DNA of 64,000 nt from positions 434,001 through 498,000 of the forward strand of contig CAWFGC010000009.1 of assembly GCA_963815185.1 (NCBI GenBank), read 5' to 3'. This document shows positions 1 to 9,000 of the stretch, piece by piece. The notes below the pieces were generated by a model that saw only the letters and a program-made list of their open reading frames with translations, had not been told where the DNA came from and did not search any database. This DNA is from SHZL01 sp963815185 (GTDB taxonomy: Bacteria > Pseudomonadota > Gammaproteobacteria > Xanthomonadales > SZUA-36). Every line of letters starts with the position of its first letter. Position 1 is the first letter of the stretch. The position numbers and the translations under genes are program-made.

Positions 1-4
1 GGTT

Positions 5-1189
5 TTAGCGCGCGGGAATCGTGGCTGCGGTATGCCGTGCGATCACCAGCTCTTCATCCGTCGGAATCACCCACGCGGAAACCCTGCTGCTGCCGGTAGT
101 GATATTCAGCGCATGGATCAGGTTGGCGGCAGAATCGATATCGAGGCCAAGCCAGGCAGCCGCGTCGCACACACCCGCGCGCACCGCTGCGGCGCGCTCA
201 CCGATGCCGCCGGTGAAGACGACTGCGTCCAGGCCGCCCAGCGCGACCGCCAGTGAACCCAGCTCGCGCGCGATGCGATAGCAGAAGAACGCTACTGCTT
301 TGGCCGCCATCGGTTCGCGGCTGCGCAACAAGGTGCGCATATCATCACTGACACCTGAGAGTCCCAAAAGCCCGGATTGGTGGTGCAACAGATCCGAAAT
401 GTCTTCGCTGCTCATACCCTGCCGCAATAAATACAGCACGATTGCCGGGTCAATGGAACCGCTGCGCGTTCCCATCGGCAATCCGTCCAGCGGGGTGAAA
501 CTCATCGTGGTGGCAATGCTTTGCAGGTCCGATAGGGCGCACATGCTGACGCCATGGCCGAGATGCGCAACCACGACTTTGCCACTTGCCGCCTGCCCCA
601 GATGTTGCGGCAAAACTGTGGCAATATATTCATAGGACAGACCATGAAATCCGTAGCGGCGAATGCCTTGCTCGCGCAGGCTGCGAGGCAGCGCAAACTG
701 CTGCTCCTGCCAGGGCAAGGTGGCGTGAAAGGCCGTATCGAAGCAGGCCACCTGCGGCAACTGCGGGCGTTGCGCCAGCAGCGCCTCGATCGCATGCAGG
801 CAATACGGCTGGTGCAATGGCGCCAGCGGGATCAGTGCGCGCAGTTGGGAAAGTACCGCTTCGTCAACACGCACCGGCCGGCAAAATACGCTGCCGCCAT
901 GCACCACGCGGTGGCCGGCGGCAGCGAACTGCAGGCCATCGGTTTCATGCTCCAGCCGCTGCAGGATCGACTCCAGGGCCTGGTTGTGATCTCCAGCCTC
1001 CAGCGTGATTTCAGTCTTGTGGTCCTGCCCGCCACCGGGTGCGCTGACGATGAATTGCGCTGCTGTACTGCCAATGCCGGTCACCGCACCGGAGAGCCGG
1101 CGCAGCAAGGAGCTTTCCTCCGCCCCGGTGAAAACCGCAAACTTGATGCTGGATGAGCCTGCGTTGAGAATGAGAATGGCGTCTTTCAT
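5..1189 (-). CDS. ackA: Acetate kinase
   Basis: Acetate kinase interconverts acetate + ATP and acetyl phosphate + ADP in the cytosol, normally paired with phosphotransacetylase for overflow metabolism. The 394-residue product opens with the family N-terminus (ILILNAGSSSIKFAVF), carries GHRVVHGG near residue 92, the conserved RYGFHGLSYEYI stretch, GHGVSMCA and a C-terminal VVFTGGIGERAA nucleotide-binding segment. Length matches the family (about 400). No pta lies next to it in the window, although it could be to the left. The gene just upstream on the same strand is a decayed TrkA-like fragment, so ackA may now rely on a new promoter. Confidence 0.96.
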   Translation of the reverse strand: MKDAILILNAGSSSIKFAVFTGAEESSLLRRLSGAVTGIGSTAAQFIVSAPGGGQDHKTEITLEAGDHNQALESILQRLEHETDGLQFAAAGHRVVHGGSVFCRPVRVDEAVLSQLRALIPLAPLHQPYCLHAIEALLAQRPQLPQVACFDTAFHATLPWQEQQFALPRSLREQGIRRYGFHGLSYEYIATVLPQHLGQAASGKVVVAHLGHGVSMCALSDLQSIATTMSFTPLDGLPMGTRSGSIDPAIVLYLLRQGMSSEDISDLLHHQSGLLGLSGVSDDMRTLLRSREPMAAKAVAFFCYRIARELGSLAVALGGLDAVVFTGGIGERAAAVRAGVCDAAAWLGLDIDSAANLIHALNITTGSSRVSAWVIPTDEELVIARHTAATIPAR

Positions 1190-1198
1190 CGACGGTGC

Positions 1199-1324
1199 TC
1201 ACGCCTTTGCATCTGGCGGGGCATCCAGAGTATGGCTCCAGCGCTCTTTCAGTTCGGGCAGTGCTTTGCTGTGGGCAATGATCACGATGGTGAGTTCGTC
1301 CGTTCCGATGAAGACGGCTCTCAT
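1199..1324 (-). pseudogene. Remnant of a TrkA-N (NAD-binding) potassium-uptake protein
   Basis: A 41-codon open stretch starts MRAVFIGTDELTIV, which resembles the first strand and glycine turn of the Rossmann domain in TrkA-type NAD-binding proteins. It then jumps to unrelated sequence and stops, so nearly all of the roughly 200-450 residue protein is gone. It lies 10 bp upstream of ackA. I infer a pseudogene from the N-terminal resemblance only; a short unrelated ORF is possible. Confidence 0.35.
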
Positions 1325-1420
1325 GGTGCTTTCTCCCGCCTTCCAATCCAGTTCCGGGGATACAATAGTACCAGCAGGGCGATGACCTCCAGGCGCCCCG
1401 CCACCAGCCAGCAGCAAAGC

Positions 1421-1564
1421 TCAACAGATTATGGCGTAGCGCCGGGCAGGGAGCCACTGCGCTTCCACCAGCGCAAAACCCAGTGGCGCCGCCGTCAGAG
1501 CCGCCAGCATCAGCGCCAGCTGGCCGGAGTATTTCAGTACCACCGGCCCGCGGACGGCATACAT
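1421..1564 (-). pseudogene. Possible remnant of a TrkH-type potassium channel N-terminus
   Basis: A 47-codon ORF begins MYAVRGPVVLKYSGQLALML and encodes one hydrophobic helix followed by a short basic segment, then stops. This fits the first membrane helix of a TrkH/TrkG subunit. A second hydrophobic stretch continues in another frame directly after it and leads into the TrkA-like remnant. Order (TrkH-like then TrkA-like) and orientation fit a deleted trk operon. Evidence is weak because it rests on one transmembrane helix. Confidence 0.28.
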
Positions 1565-1756
1565 CAAAACTTGGCTTCTTTCTTCCACTTATCTTCGTGT
1601 CTTCATAAGGCGGTGCGGTTCCATCGAGATTGAACGCCGGGACCCATTTGGGTATGGTGCGCTTTCCTCCGTTGGCATATCTTGATGCAGAGCAGATACC
1701 GCGCTGACGGAGCAACACCTGAACGGATGACATTATCACTGCTAGCGGGAAAACAA

Positions 1757-2350
1757 ATGTCGCAACTCGACAAGCAAAAATGGGACCAGCGCCACGCCGA
1801 TGGCGATAACCCGCATGGCGCCGAGCCCAGCGAGTGGCTGCTGCGGGCGCTTGCAATGGCGCAAATCGACAATGGCGAGGGTAGGCGAGCGCTGGACGTC
1901 GCTTGCGGGACAGGGCGCAATGCGCTCTATCTGGCGGGTTTGGGTTTCGAACTGGATGCGGTGGATATCTCGCCGGTGGGCCTGGCACGGGCAAAGGCAG
2001 TGGCGCGGGAACGCGAACTGGCCGTGAACTGGCTGGAGGCGGATTTGGATCTGCCGTTCAACCCGCCGGCTGAGTACGACCTGATCGTCATTTTCCACTA
2101 CATCAATATGCCCTTGCTGCAGCAACTCATCGGCCAATTGAAACCGGGCGGCTGGTTCGTCTCCTCGCAGCATCTGCATTCCGACGCGGACGTGGTCGGC
2201 CCCAGCAGCGCGCGATTCCGGCTTGCACCAGGCGCGCTGGCGCAGGCCTGTGCCCCGCTACGGATTCAGCATCAGGAGGAGGGCATTTTTGTCAGCCACG
2301 AAGGGGAGAAGATGGCGTTGTCCAGAGTGCTTGCGCAGCGGGCACTTTAG
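1757..2350 (+). CDS. Class I SAM-dependent methyltransferase
   Basis: This is a small cytosolic methyltransferase of 197 residues with the Rossmann-like SAM fold. Motif I is ALDVACGTGRNALYLA, followed by the acidic strand end ELDAVDISPVGLARA; later comes the LIVIFHYINMPLLQQL strand. The profile is closest to TehB/UbiE-like small-molecule methyltransferases; the substrate cannot be read from sequence. I start at the ATG before SQLDKQKWDQRH because this is the usual beginning for such proteins; an in-frame ATG 75 bp upstream would add an unconserved tail. It is divergent from the trk remnants and is followed by a 107-bp gap before the nitrilase gene. Confidence 0.82.
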   Translation: MSQLDKQKWDQRHADGDNPHGAEPSEWLLRALAMAQIDNGEGRRALDVACGTGRNALYLAGLGFELDAVDISPVGLARAKAVARERELAVNWLEADLDLPFNPPAEYDLIVIFHYINMPLLQQLIGQLKPGGWFVSSQHLHSDADVVGPSSARFRLAPGALAQACAPLRIQHQEEGIFVSHEGEKMALSRVLAQRAL

Positions 2351-2395
2351 GGTGATAAAGGGGGTCTGATAAAATTGTAAGATAGTCGAAACGCA

Positions 2396-2423
2396 TGTCA
2401 CCCAACGCCTGCAACAGGTGACA
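2396..2423 (+). other. Inverted repeat upstream of the nitrilase-decarboxylase cluster
   Basis: TGTCACC and GGTGACA form a perfect 7-bp inverted repeat around a 14-nt loop in the gap between the methyltransferase and the nitrilase gene. It could be a regulator-binding dyad for the cluster or a weak hairpin ending the methyltransferase transcript. There is no T-run after it, which argues against a classical terminator. Confidence 0.35.
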
Positions 2424-2457
2424 ATAACCCACTCATCAAATTGACCGGAGCAGCCAA

Positions 2458-3375
2458 TTGGTACCTTTTACTATTGCTGGCATTCAGACACACGTTGCGG
2501 CATTGCACAACAATATTCCGGCCATGTTGCACAAGGTGGAACTGACGGTGGAGCGGTTTCCCTGGATCCAAATGGTGGTCCTGAGTGAGCTGGCATCCTA
2601 CGGTCCGCTGACGGAATTCGCCCAACCGCCCCAGGGCCCCGCTGAAAACGAGTACCGCGAGATTGCGGCGAAACACGGACTGTGGCTGTTGCCGGGATCC
2701 ATCTATGAAATGGCAACTGACGGCAAGATCTATAACACGGCGCCAGTGATTAATCCCGCTGGTGAAGTTGTGGCGCGCTGCAGGAAACTGTTTCCCTTTC
2801 TGCCCTACGAGGTCAACGTGGAGGCCGGGTCCGAATTTTGCGTTTTTGATGTTCCGGATGTCGGACGATTTGGCGTTTCCATCTGCTATGACATCTGGTT
2901 TCCGGAAACCACCCGGTCGCTGACCGCAATGGGCGCCGAGGTGCTGTTGCATCCGGTGCTGACCGGAACGGTCGACCGGGAGATCGAACTTGCAATCGCC
3001 CGTGCAACGGCAGCTCAGTTTCAATGCTACGTTTTTGATATCAATGGGCTGGGTGCCGGAGGCGTTGGCCGGTCAGCCGTCGTGGATCCTGCCGGTGTGC
3101 TATTGTATCAAGCTGGAGGTGGTGAAGAAATTATTCCGGTAGAGATAGATCTCGAACAGGTGCGGCGTCAGCGCGAGTGCGGCTTGCGCGGGCTCGGCCA
3201 GCCTCTGAAAAGTTTCCGCGACAGCAAACTGGAACTGCCCATTTACCATCCGGGGCAAAAGGAAGCTTCATTTCTCTCCGTTCTCGGGCCATTGAAACTG
3301 CCGGAGAAGGGTTCGCTGGCGGGCATTGGCGTCGCGGCCCCAGGCAACGAAACCCCAAAAGACGATCCTCTCTGA
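2458..3375 (+). CDS. Carbon-nitrogen hydrolase (nitrilase superfamily amidase)
   Basis: The 305-residue protein belongs to the nitrilase superfamily, which hydrolyses amides or nitriles through a Glu-Lys-Cys triad. The triad is visible: E44 in VVLSELASYGP, K110 in CRKLFPF and C143 in SICYDIWFPE, with the following E as the usual second glutamate. The start is a TTG placed 8 bp after a GGAG ribosome-binding site; no better ATG exists in frame. It is the first gene of a co-directional set (decarboxylase, ATP-grasp, Ntn hydrolase), so it probably trims or releases an amide made or used by that pathway. The exact substrate is unknown. The last 60 residues extend past the usual core. Confidence 0.85.
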   Translation: MVPFTIAGIQTHVAALHNNIPAMLHKVELTVERFPWIQMVVLSELASYGPLTEFAQPPQGPAENEYREIAAKHGLWLLPGSIYEMATDGKIYNTAPVINPAGEVVARCRKLFPFLPYEVNVEAGSEFCVFDVPDVGRFGVSICYDIWFPETTRSLTAMGAEVLLHPVLTGTVDREIELAIARATAAQFQCYVFDINGLGAGGVGRSAVVDPAGVLLYQAGGGEEIIPVEIDLEQVRRQRECGLRGLGQPLKSFRDSKLELPIYHPGQKEASFLSVLGPLKLPEKGSLAGIGVAAPGNETPKDDPL

Positions 3376-3468
3376 TTCCACCCCCGGGGTGATACCCGGC
3401 TGGCGGTCGAATCCATTCATGCGAATCGCAGGGCCCGTTTCTATTACCCCGGAACACTGGAGTTCACA

Positions 3469-6231
3469 ATGAATTCAGCAGCAGGACAATCAAAGCCTTC
3501 GAGCCATTCCGCAATGGCCACTGACGATTTCTACAGCGCAACCCAATTGAGGGCGGAACGCTGGAGCGCCCTGCAGGAAGCGTGTCAGCGGCTTGTCCAG
3601 GCCTTGAACCACGGCAATGACGTACGAGCGCTGAGCGACAAGGTGGAAGCCGTTCTGGACACGCTGGAACCTTTTGAGTTGTTCTGGGCCTTCCCCGGCC
3701 GGTTTGTGATGGAACATCTCAAGCAATTGCTCAAGGACACGGATTATATTGAGCTCACGTCCCAGGTGCGCCGGATTGTGCGCGCGACGTCCAGTGGAAC
3801 CTACCGCCGCAGAACCATTCCGGTCGGTGCTGATGCGGGCAACGGCGCCGACAACGCCGAGGAAGAGGAAAGCCCGGAAGCCCGCACATTTGCGCGGCCC
3901 TATTTCGAGGCATTGTTTGTCGATCACCTGACCGCGCCCCAGGAACGATCCCTGCGTTCGAGCCTGCACCATATGCGCCGGCGAGAGGACCCCTTTACCT
4001 ATGAACCGGTGGTCGTGCACAGCCTGGAAGACGCATTGATTGCGGCCATGATCAATTTCAACATCCAGGCGGTCGTCGTTCGCTTCGGATTTCACCTCAA
4101 AACCAGCAATCGGGCTTCCATTCTGACTCAATATCTGAGCCGCATTGGTGATGAGAATCTGGATGATCTCGAGCCGCAGGACTATGGCCCCGAGCTCTGC
4201 AGGCTGCTGCAGAAAATCCGGCCCGAACTGGATGTGTACCTGGTCACCGACCGCGGCGTCGAAGAGGTTGCGGGACGGGACCTGGGCAACTGTAAACGCG
4301 TTTTCTATAACACCGAAGACTTCACCGAACTGCACCTGAACATATTGCGGGGCATTTCCACACGTTATGAAACACCGTTTTTTACCGCGTTGAAAAACTA
4401 TTCCCAAAAGCCGACCGGCGTGTTCCATGCATTGCCGATCAGCCGCGGAAAATCAATTACCCGGTCCCACTGGATCCAGGACATGGGTGAATTCTATGGG
4501 CCCAACATTTTCCTGGCCGAAACATCGGCAACTTCCGGAGGGCTCGATTCCCTGCTGGATCCTTCCGGTCCGATCAAACGCGCGCAGGAACTTGCCGCGC
4601 GCGCCTTCGGCGCCAAGCAAACCTATTTCGCGACCAATGGGACTTCGACCTGCAACAAAATCGTAGTGCAGGCTCTGGTGCGTCCCGGCGACATCGTTCT
4701 GGTCGACCGGGATTGCCATAAGTCGCATCACTATGGCCTGGTGCTTTGCGGCGCTCAGGTTGTCTATCTGGACAGCTACCCACTGCATCCCTGGTCGATG
4801 TACGGTGCGGTGCCGTTGCGGGCTATCAAGAAACAGTTGCTCGACCTGAAAAACATCGGGCAGTTGGACAAAGTGCGCATGCTTTTGCTTACCAACTGCA
4901 CGTTCGATGGAATTGTGTACAACGTCGAGCGGGTGATGGAGGAGTGTCTCGCGATAAAACCGGACCTCATTTTCCTGTGGGACGAGGCGTGGTTCGCGTT
5001 TGCGCGTTTTTCACCCACATACCGCCAACGAACAGCGATGCATTGTGCCGATAAATTGCGGGCGCGCTACCGATCCGAAAAGTACCGGGAAACGTACAGT
5101 AAATGGGCCTCCACAGCACCGGAAAATGACGAAGATCTGCTGAACACGAGGCTTCTGCCGGATCCGGATGCGGTACGCGTGCGCGTCTACGCCACACAAT
5201 CCACCCACAAGACGCTGACTTCGCTGCGCCAGGGTTCAATGATTCACGTGCACGACCAGGATTTCAAGGGTGAGGTCGAGCAGGCGTTCCGCGAAGCCTA
5301 CATGACGCATACCTCAACCTCGCCGAATTATCAGATCATCGCGTCACTGGACGTGGGGCGCCGCCAGGTCGAACTGGAAGGGTTCGAACTGGTGCAAAAG
5401 CAGATCGAGGCCGCCATGGTGATGCGCCGCGCCATCTCCAGCCACCCGGTGATGAAGAAATACTTCGACGTGCTGGCGATCGGCGACATGATACCCGAGG
5501 CATTCCGCTCCAGCGGCATCGATAGTTACTGGGATGACCAGCGTGGCTGGAGCCAGCTCTGGGACGCATGGAACGAGGACGAATTCGCGCTTGACCCGAC
5601 GCGGGTGACCCTGACCGTTGGCCGCACGGGGGTGGATGGCAGCACCTTCAAGAACCGGTACCTGATGGACAAGTACGGCATTCAGGTCAACAAGACCTCG
5701 CGCAACACCGTGCTGTTCATGACCAATATTGGCACCACCCGGTCGTCGGTCGCCTATCTGATCGAAGTGTTGGTAAAAATCGCCAGGGAAATGGATGCGC
5801 AGGCCGAGGACGCAAGCCCCATGGAGCAAGGGGCGTTGGCCGCCCGCCGGCATGCATTGATTGAGGACCTGCCGGCATTGCCGGATTTTTCCAAATTCCA
5901 CGACAGCTTCCGTTCACACGGAGACCGCTCCCCGGCGGGTGATCTGCGAAGCGCGTTTTTCCTGGCGTATGACGAAAGCAAATGTGAGTACTTCAAATTG
6001 CATGACAGCGCAATCGATGACGCCATGCGGGCAGGCCGGGAAGTGGTCTCTTCGGGGTTCATCATCCCCTATCCGCCCGGTTTTCCCATTCTTGTCCCCG
6101 GCCAGGTGATTTCACCGGAAATTCTGGACTTCATGCGCGAACTCGATGTAACAGAAATACATGGATACCGGGCCGATTTTGGCCTGCGCGTATTCACAGA
6201 AGAAACCATTGCGGCACTGATTGCCGCCTGA
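3469..6231 (+). CDS. Orn/Lys/Arg decarboxylase family PLP enzyme, oversized (920 aa)
   Basis: This fold-type I PLP enzyme resembles the bacterial inducible ornithine/lysine/arginine decarboxylases, which turn basic amino acids into diamines. Residues about 150-310 look like the N-terminal wing domain. The PLP core follows: AETSATSGGLDSLLDP, the FATNGTST cofactor loop, DRDCHKSHHYGL (His stacking on PLP), FLWDEAWFAF (Asp to the pyridine N) and the Schiff-base K581 in TQSTHKTLTSLRQGS. At 920 residues it is well above the 710-760 typical of the family because of an extra N-terminal ~140 residues and inserts. A GGAG site precedes the ATG. It lies 93 bp after the nitrilase and 24 bp before the ATP-grasp gene. 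Decarboxylation is inferred; an aminotransferase-like or other PLP reaction is not excluded. Confidence 0.85.
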   Translation: MNSAAGQSKPSSHSAMATDDFYSATQLRAERWSALQEACQRLVQALNHGNDVRALSDKVEAVLDTLEPFELFWAFPGRFVMEHLKQLLKDTDYIELTSQVRRIVRATSSGTYRRRTIPVGADAGNGADNAEEEESPEARTFARPYFEALFVDHLTAPQERSLRSSLHHMRRREDPFTYEPVVVHSLEDALIAAMINFNIQAVVVRFGFHLKTSNRASILTQYLSRIGDENLDDLEPQDYGPELCRLLQKIRPELDVYLVTDRGVEEVAGRDLGNCKRVFYNTEDFTELHLNILRGISTRYETPFFTALKNYSQKPTGVFHALPISRGKSITRSHWIQDMGEFYGPNIFLAETSATSGGLDSLLDPSGPIKRAQELAARAFGAKQTYFATNGTSTCNKIVVQALVRPGDIVLVDRDCHKSHHYGLVLCGAQVVYLDSYPLHPWSMYGAVPLRAIKKQLLDLKNIGQLDKVRMLLLTNCTFDGIVYNVERVMEECLAIKPDLIFLWDEAWFAFARFSPTYRQRTAMHCADKLRARYRSEKYRETYSKWASTAPENDEDLLNTRLLPDPDAVRVRVYATQSTHKTLTSLRQGSMIHVHDQDFKGEVEQAFREAYMTHTSTSPNYQIIASLDVGRRQVELEGFELVQKQIEAAMVMRRAISSHPVMKKYFDVLAIGDMIPEAFRSSGIDSYWDDQRGWSQLWDAWNEDEFALDPTRVTLTVGRTGVDGSTFKNRYLMDKYGIQVNKTSRNTVLFMTNIGTTRSSVAYLIEVLVKIAREMDAQAEDASPMEQGALAARRHALIEDLPALPDFSKFHDSFRSHGDRSPAGDLRSAFFLAYDESKCEYFKLHDSAIDDAMRAGREVVSSGFIIPYPPGFPILVPGQVISPEILDFMRELDVTEIHGYRADFGLRVFTEETIAALIAA

Positions 6232-6255
6232 AAACAGGAGTAAAGGAAACAGCCA

Positions 6256-7719
6256 ATGCCCCAAAAACGAAAGAAGTTAAAAAACATATCCGAAATACGC
6301 CGCTTTTTTCATCGCAACGAAACGCCCATTTATTTCGTCAGCGCAACCAATTTCAATCTGCTCGGACTGGACGAATGGGTGCGGAACTTCAAGTACGTCA
6401 ACTACATTGACTGTTTCGACGGCAGGCACCCGAATGTGCTCGTGCCGGCCGAGACTTCACACCCGGAATTCGAATCCATAGAAGACATCAACAACTACCT
6501 GCTGCAGCACAAAGAAGTCATCGATCGCATCAAAGCCAGGAATGGCGACCCGAAATTCGCCTTTTTGATGTTTGACGAAAAAACAGAAGAACTGGTGCAG
6601 GAAATCGGCGGCGAAATCTGGTTTCCCAAGGCAGCACTGAGAAACCGCGTTGACAACAAAATCGAGACGGTTCGGATCGGTAACAAGGCCGGCGTGCCCA
6701 GCGTGCCCAATACGCTGGCCGAGATCGGCAGTTACGCCGATCTGGTTGCAGCCTCGGAAGAAGCGGGCCTGGGCAAGGATCTGGTGCTGCAGTCGGCTTA
6801 CGGCGATTCCGGGCATACCACCTTTTTTATCAAGAACAAGAAAGACTTTGAGCGTCATGCCCATGACATCATCGGGCATGGCGAAATCAAGATCATGAAG
6901 CGAATCACCTGCCGCGGGTCTGCGATCGAGGCGTGCGCCACCAAGCGCGGCACCATTGTCGGGCCCATGATGACGGAGTTGGTTGGCTTTCCCGAACTCA
7001 CTCCCTATCGCGGCGGCTGGTGCGGAAATGAAATATTTGCCGGTGCCTTTTCAAAGAAAGTGCGGGAGCGTGCGCGCGAATACACCGCACGATTCGGGCA
7101 GCAATTGGTCAAGGAAGGTTACCGGGGCTATTTTGAGTTGGATTTCCTGATCGACCAGAAATCACCGGAAATTTATCTCGGTGAACTGAATCCGCGCATC
7201 ACAGGCGCCAGTTCGATGACCAACCACGCCGCATTCGCGCATGCAGACGCGCCCTTGTTCCTGTTCCACCTGCTTGAATTTTCCGGCGTACCCTTCGATC
7301 TGGACATTGACGAACTGAATGCCCGCTGGGCCGAGCCTGAAAATATCGACAGTTGGTCACAACTTGTGATCAAGCATACCGAGGATAATGTGGATATTCT
7401 GACCCACGCTCCGGAGAGTGGGATCTGGCGAATGCAAGCAGACGGCAGTGTCGGGTTCAACCGTTTTGACTATCACAGAAGAGCGGTTGAAAGCGAAAAT
7501 GAAGCCTTCTTTCTGAGAATATTGAAGGCCGGCGATTATCGCTACGAGGGCGCGGATCTCGGCATCCTTGTTACGCGCGGACGATTGATGGACGACCGCT
7601 TCAGGTTGACAGGCCGGGCCAGGAAATGGATCGCAGGAATCCGTTCCCAGTTCCAGGCAACATCGCTGGTTTCCGCGCAGGCGCCGAGCATTCCGGAACC
7701 GAATTTCAAGATCCTATAG
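6256..7719 (+). CDS. ATP-grasp ligase (biotin-carboxylase-like fold)
   Basis: The 487-residue protein has the ATP-grasp layout. A phosphate loop lies at LVLQSAYGDSGHTTFF, followed by the IKIMKRITCRGSAIEA strand region, YFELDFLID, and the metal-binding signature GELNPRITGASSMTN with E310, N312 and R314. Such enzymes activate a carboxylate as acyl phosphate and join it to an amine or thiol. It lacks biotin carboxylase partner domains, so carboxylation is unlikely despite the common database label for relatives. It follows the decarboxylase by 24 bp with an AGGAG site, suggesting that it couples the amine product to an acid. The N-terminal ~130 residues form the pre-ATP-grasp domain. The C-terminal ~130 residues are unassigned. 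Confidence 0.8.
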   Translation: MPQKRKKLKNISEIRRFFHRNETPIYFVSATNFNLLGLDEWVRNFKYVNYIDCFDGRHPNVLVPAETSHPEFESIEDINNYLLQHKEVIDRIKARNGDPKFAFLMFDEKTEELVQEIGGEIWFPKAALRNRVDNKIETVRIGNKAGVPSVPNTLAEIGSYADLVAASEEAGLGKDLVLQSAYGDSGHTTFFIKNKKDFERHAHDIIGHGEIKIMKRITCRGSAIEACATKRGTIVGPMMTELVGFPELTPYRGGWCGNEIFAGAFSKKVRERAREYTARFGQQLVKEGYRGYFELDFLIDQKSPEIYLGELNPRITGASSMTNHAAFAHADAPLFLFHLLEFSGVPFDLDIDELNARWAEPENIDSWSQLVIKHTEDNVDILTHAPESGIWRMQADGSVGFNRFDYHRRAVESENEAFFLRILKAGDYRYEGADLGILVTRGRLMDDRFRLTGRARKWIAGIRSQFQATSLVSAQAPSIPEPNFKIL

Positions 7720-7733
7720 CGAAGAATCGCCAA

Positions 7734-8729
7734 ATGAGGCTGACATTCAGGGCCATAAACGAACTCCAGCCAGGAGAGAAGTGGGCCGGTTTTTTCCGTC
7801 AGCGGTGGCCGGCTTACCGCCAATGGTGGTTGTCACGTGGCGAGTTGGCGCGGCCAAGCTATCTGGAATGCCGCAAGGCCCTGGCCACCCACATGCCGCA
7901 AATAGTGCCGCTGTGGGAGCGATTGGTGGATCTTGCGGGCGGTGGCGATTACGCTGCACGATTTCTTTCGGCGTACTGTCCTCCGCCGTATCTGGCCGGA
8001 TGCTCCCAGGCCATTTGGGCCGGTGACAAGCCGCTGCTGGTGCGCAATTATGACTACAGCCCGGCTGCGTTCGATGCGGTCGTATTACGCACCCGGTGGC
8101 TGGGGCGCAAAGTGCTCGGAATGTCGGACTGTCTTATCGGCGTGCTCGATGGCATCAATGAAGACGGTCTGGCGGTTTCGCTGACGTTTGGCGGCAGGCG
8201 CGAGGTCGGGCCCGGATTCGGCATTCCCTTGGTGCTGCGGTACCTATTGGAAACCTGTTCCAGCGCCGGTGAAGCCGCGCGGGTTTTGCAAAAAGTACCA
8301 TGCCACATGGCCTACAATGTGACGGCACTGGACCGCTCTGGCAATCACAAGACAATATTTGTCGGCCCTGACCGCCCGGCGATGATCACGGAAGCGACGG
8401 CAGCGACCAACCATCAACGCGATATAGATTGGAGCGATCACGCCAGGGCCACCTCCTCCGTGGAAAGGGAAGCATTCCTGCTGGACCGGCTCAAACGGGA
8501 ATCTGAACCCGCTGAAAGATTCATCGCGGCCTTTCAGCGGCCACCACTGTATTCACCTGACTTCGCACACGGCTTCGGCACCCTCTATACCGCCGTCTAT
8601 GGCCCGCAAGCCCGGTCAATGGAATTGCGCTGGCCGGGCAAGACATGGCCAATGAATATCAAAGCCTTCCGCGATGACACTCGTGTCGTTGAGTACACAT
8701 CCAGGATGGTCCATGAGGCTGCGTTGTGA
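7734..8729 (+). CDS. C45-like Ntn acyltransferase / linear amide C-N hydrolase
   Basis: This 331-residue protein resembles the acyl-CoA:6-aminopenicillanate acyltransferase (peptidase C45) and choloylglycine-hydrolase type of N-terminal nucleophile enzymes. In these, autocleavage exposes a catalytic Cys that transfers or hydrolyses acyl-amide bonds. Likely nucleophile is C90 in YLAGCSQAIWAG, followed by the conserved LLVRNYDYSP strand and later GINEDGLAVSLTFGG and a late NHQ segment. I chose the ATG 14 bp after the ATP-grasp stop; a longer frame begins inside that gene and is unlikely. It is the last gene of the cluster and converges with the symporter region. Acyltransfer versus hydrolysis is undecided. 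Confidence 0.78.
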   Translation: MRLTFRAINELQPGEKWAGFFRQRWPAYRQWWLSRGELARPSYLECRKALATHMPQIVPLWERLVDLAGGGDYAARFLSAYCPPPYLAGCSQAIWAGDKPLLVRNYDYSPAAFDAVVLRTRWLGRKVLGMSDCLIGVLDGINEDGLAVSLTFGGRREVGPGFGIPLVLRYLLETCSSAGEAARVLQKVPCHMAYNVTALDRSGNHKTIFVGPDRPAMITEATAATNHQRDIDWSDHARATSSVEREAFLLDRLKRESEPAERFIAAFQRPPLYSPDFAHGFGTLYTAVYGPQARSMELRWPGKTWPMNIKAFRDDTRVVEYTSRMVHEAAL

Positions 8730-8829
8730 TGGGACGATTGCACTGTGGGGTCATGCATAATCCGGACCGAATAATTCGTGGCCGGAATTTGCGGCAATGG
8801 CATGCCGCGTTCAACCGGCTTTGACAGCT

Positions 8830-9000
8830 TTGAGCAACGCTGCCAGGCGGCGCCCGGTAATACCACAGCAGTTGGTAGACCTCATCGGCTGCGGTGCGGA
8901 GCAAGTCCACCGGCAGCAAATCCGCCGAAGGTTGACCCACGCCAAAGTTGATGTCCCCGCGGCGCGGCGCGTCGTCAAAAGTAACCGCGTTCGGCTTCAT
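8830..9000 (-). pseudogene. Truncated MocR/aminotransferase-like N-terminus
   Basis: The start codon overlaps the stop of the upstream symporter gene in an ATGA, indicating former translational coupling. The first ~45 residues (including INFGVGQPSADLLP) match the opening of PLP-dependent aminotransferases of the MocR/2-aminoadipate group. After about residue 50 the resemblance is lost; the frame stays open to 8659 but with unrelated sequence that overlaps the convergent C45 gene. About 350 residues including the PLP lysine are missing, so it cannot be active. I read it as a deletion remnant. Confidence 0.5.
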
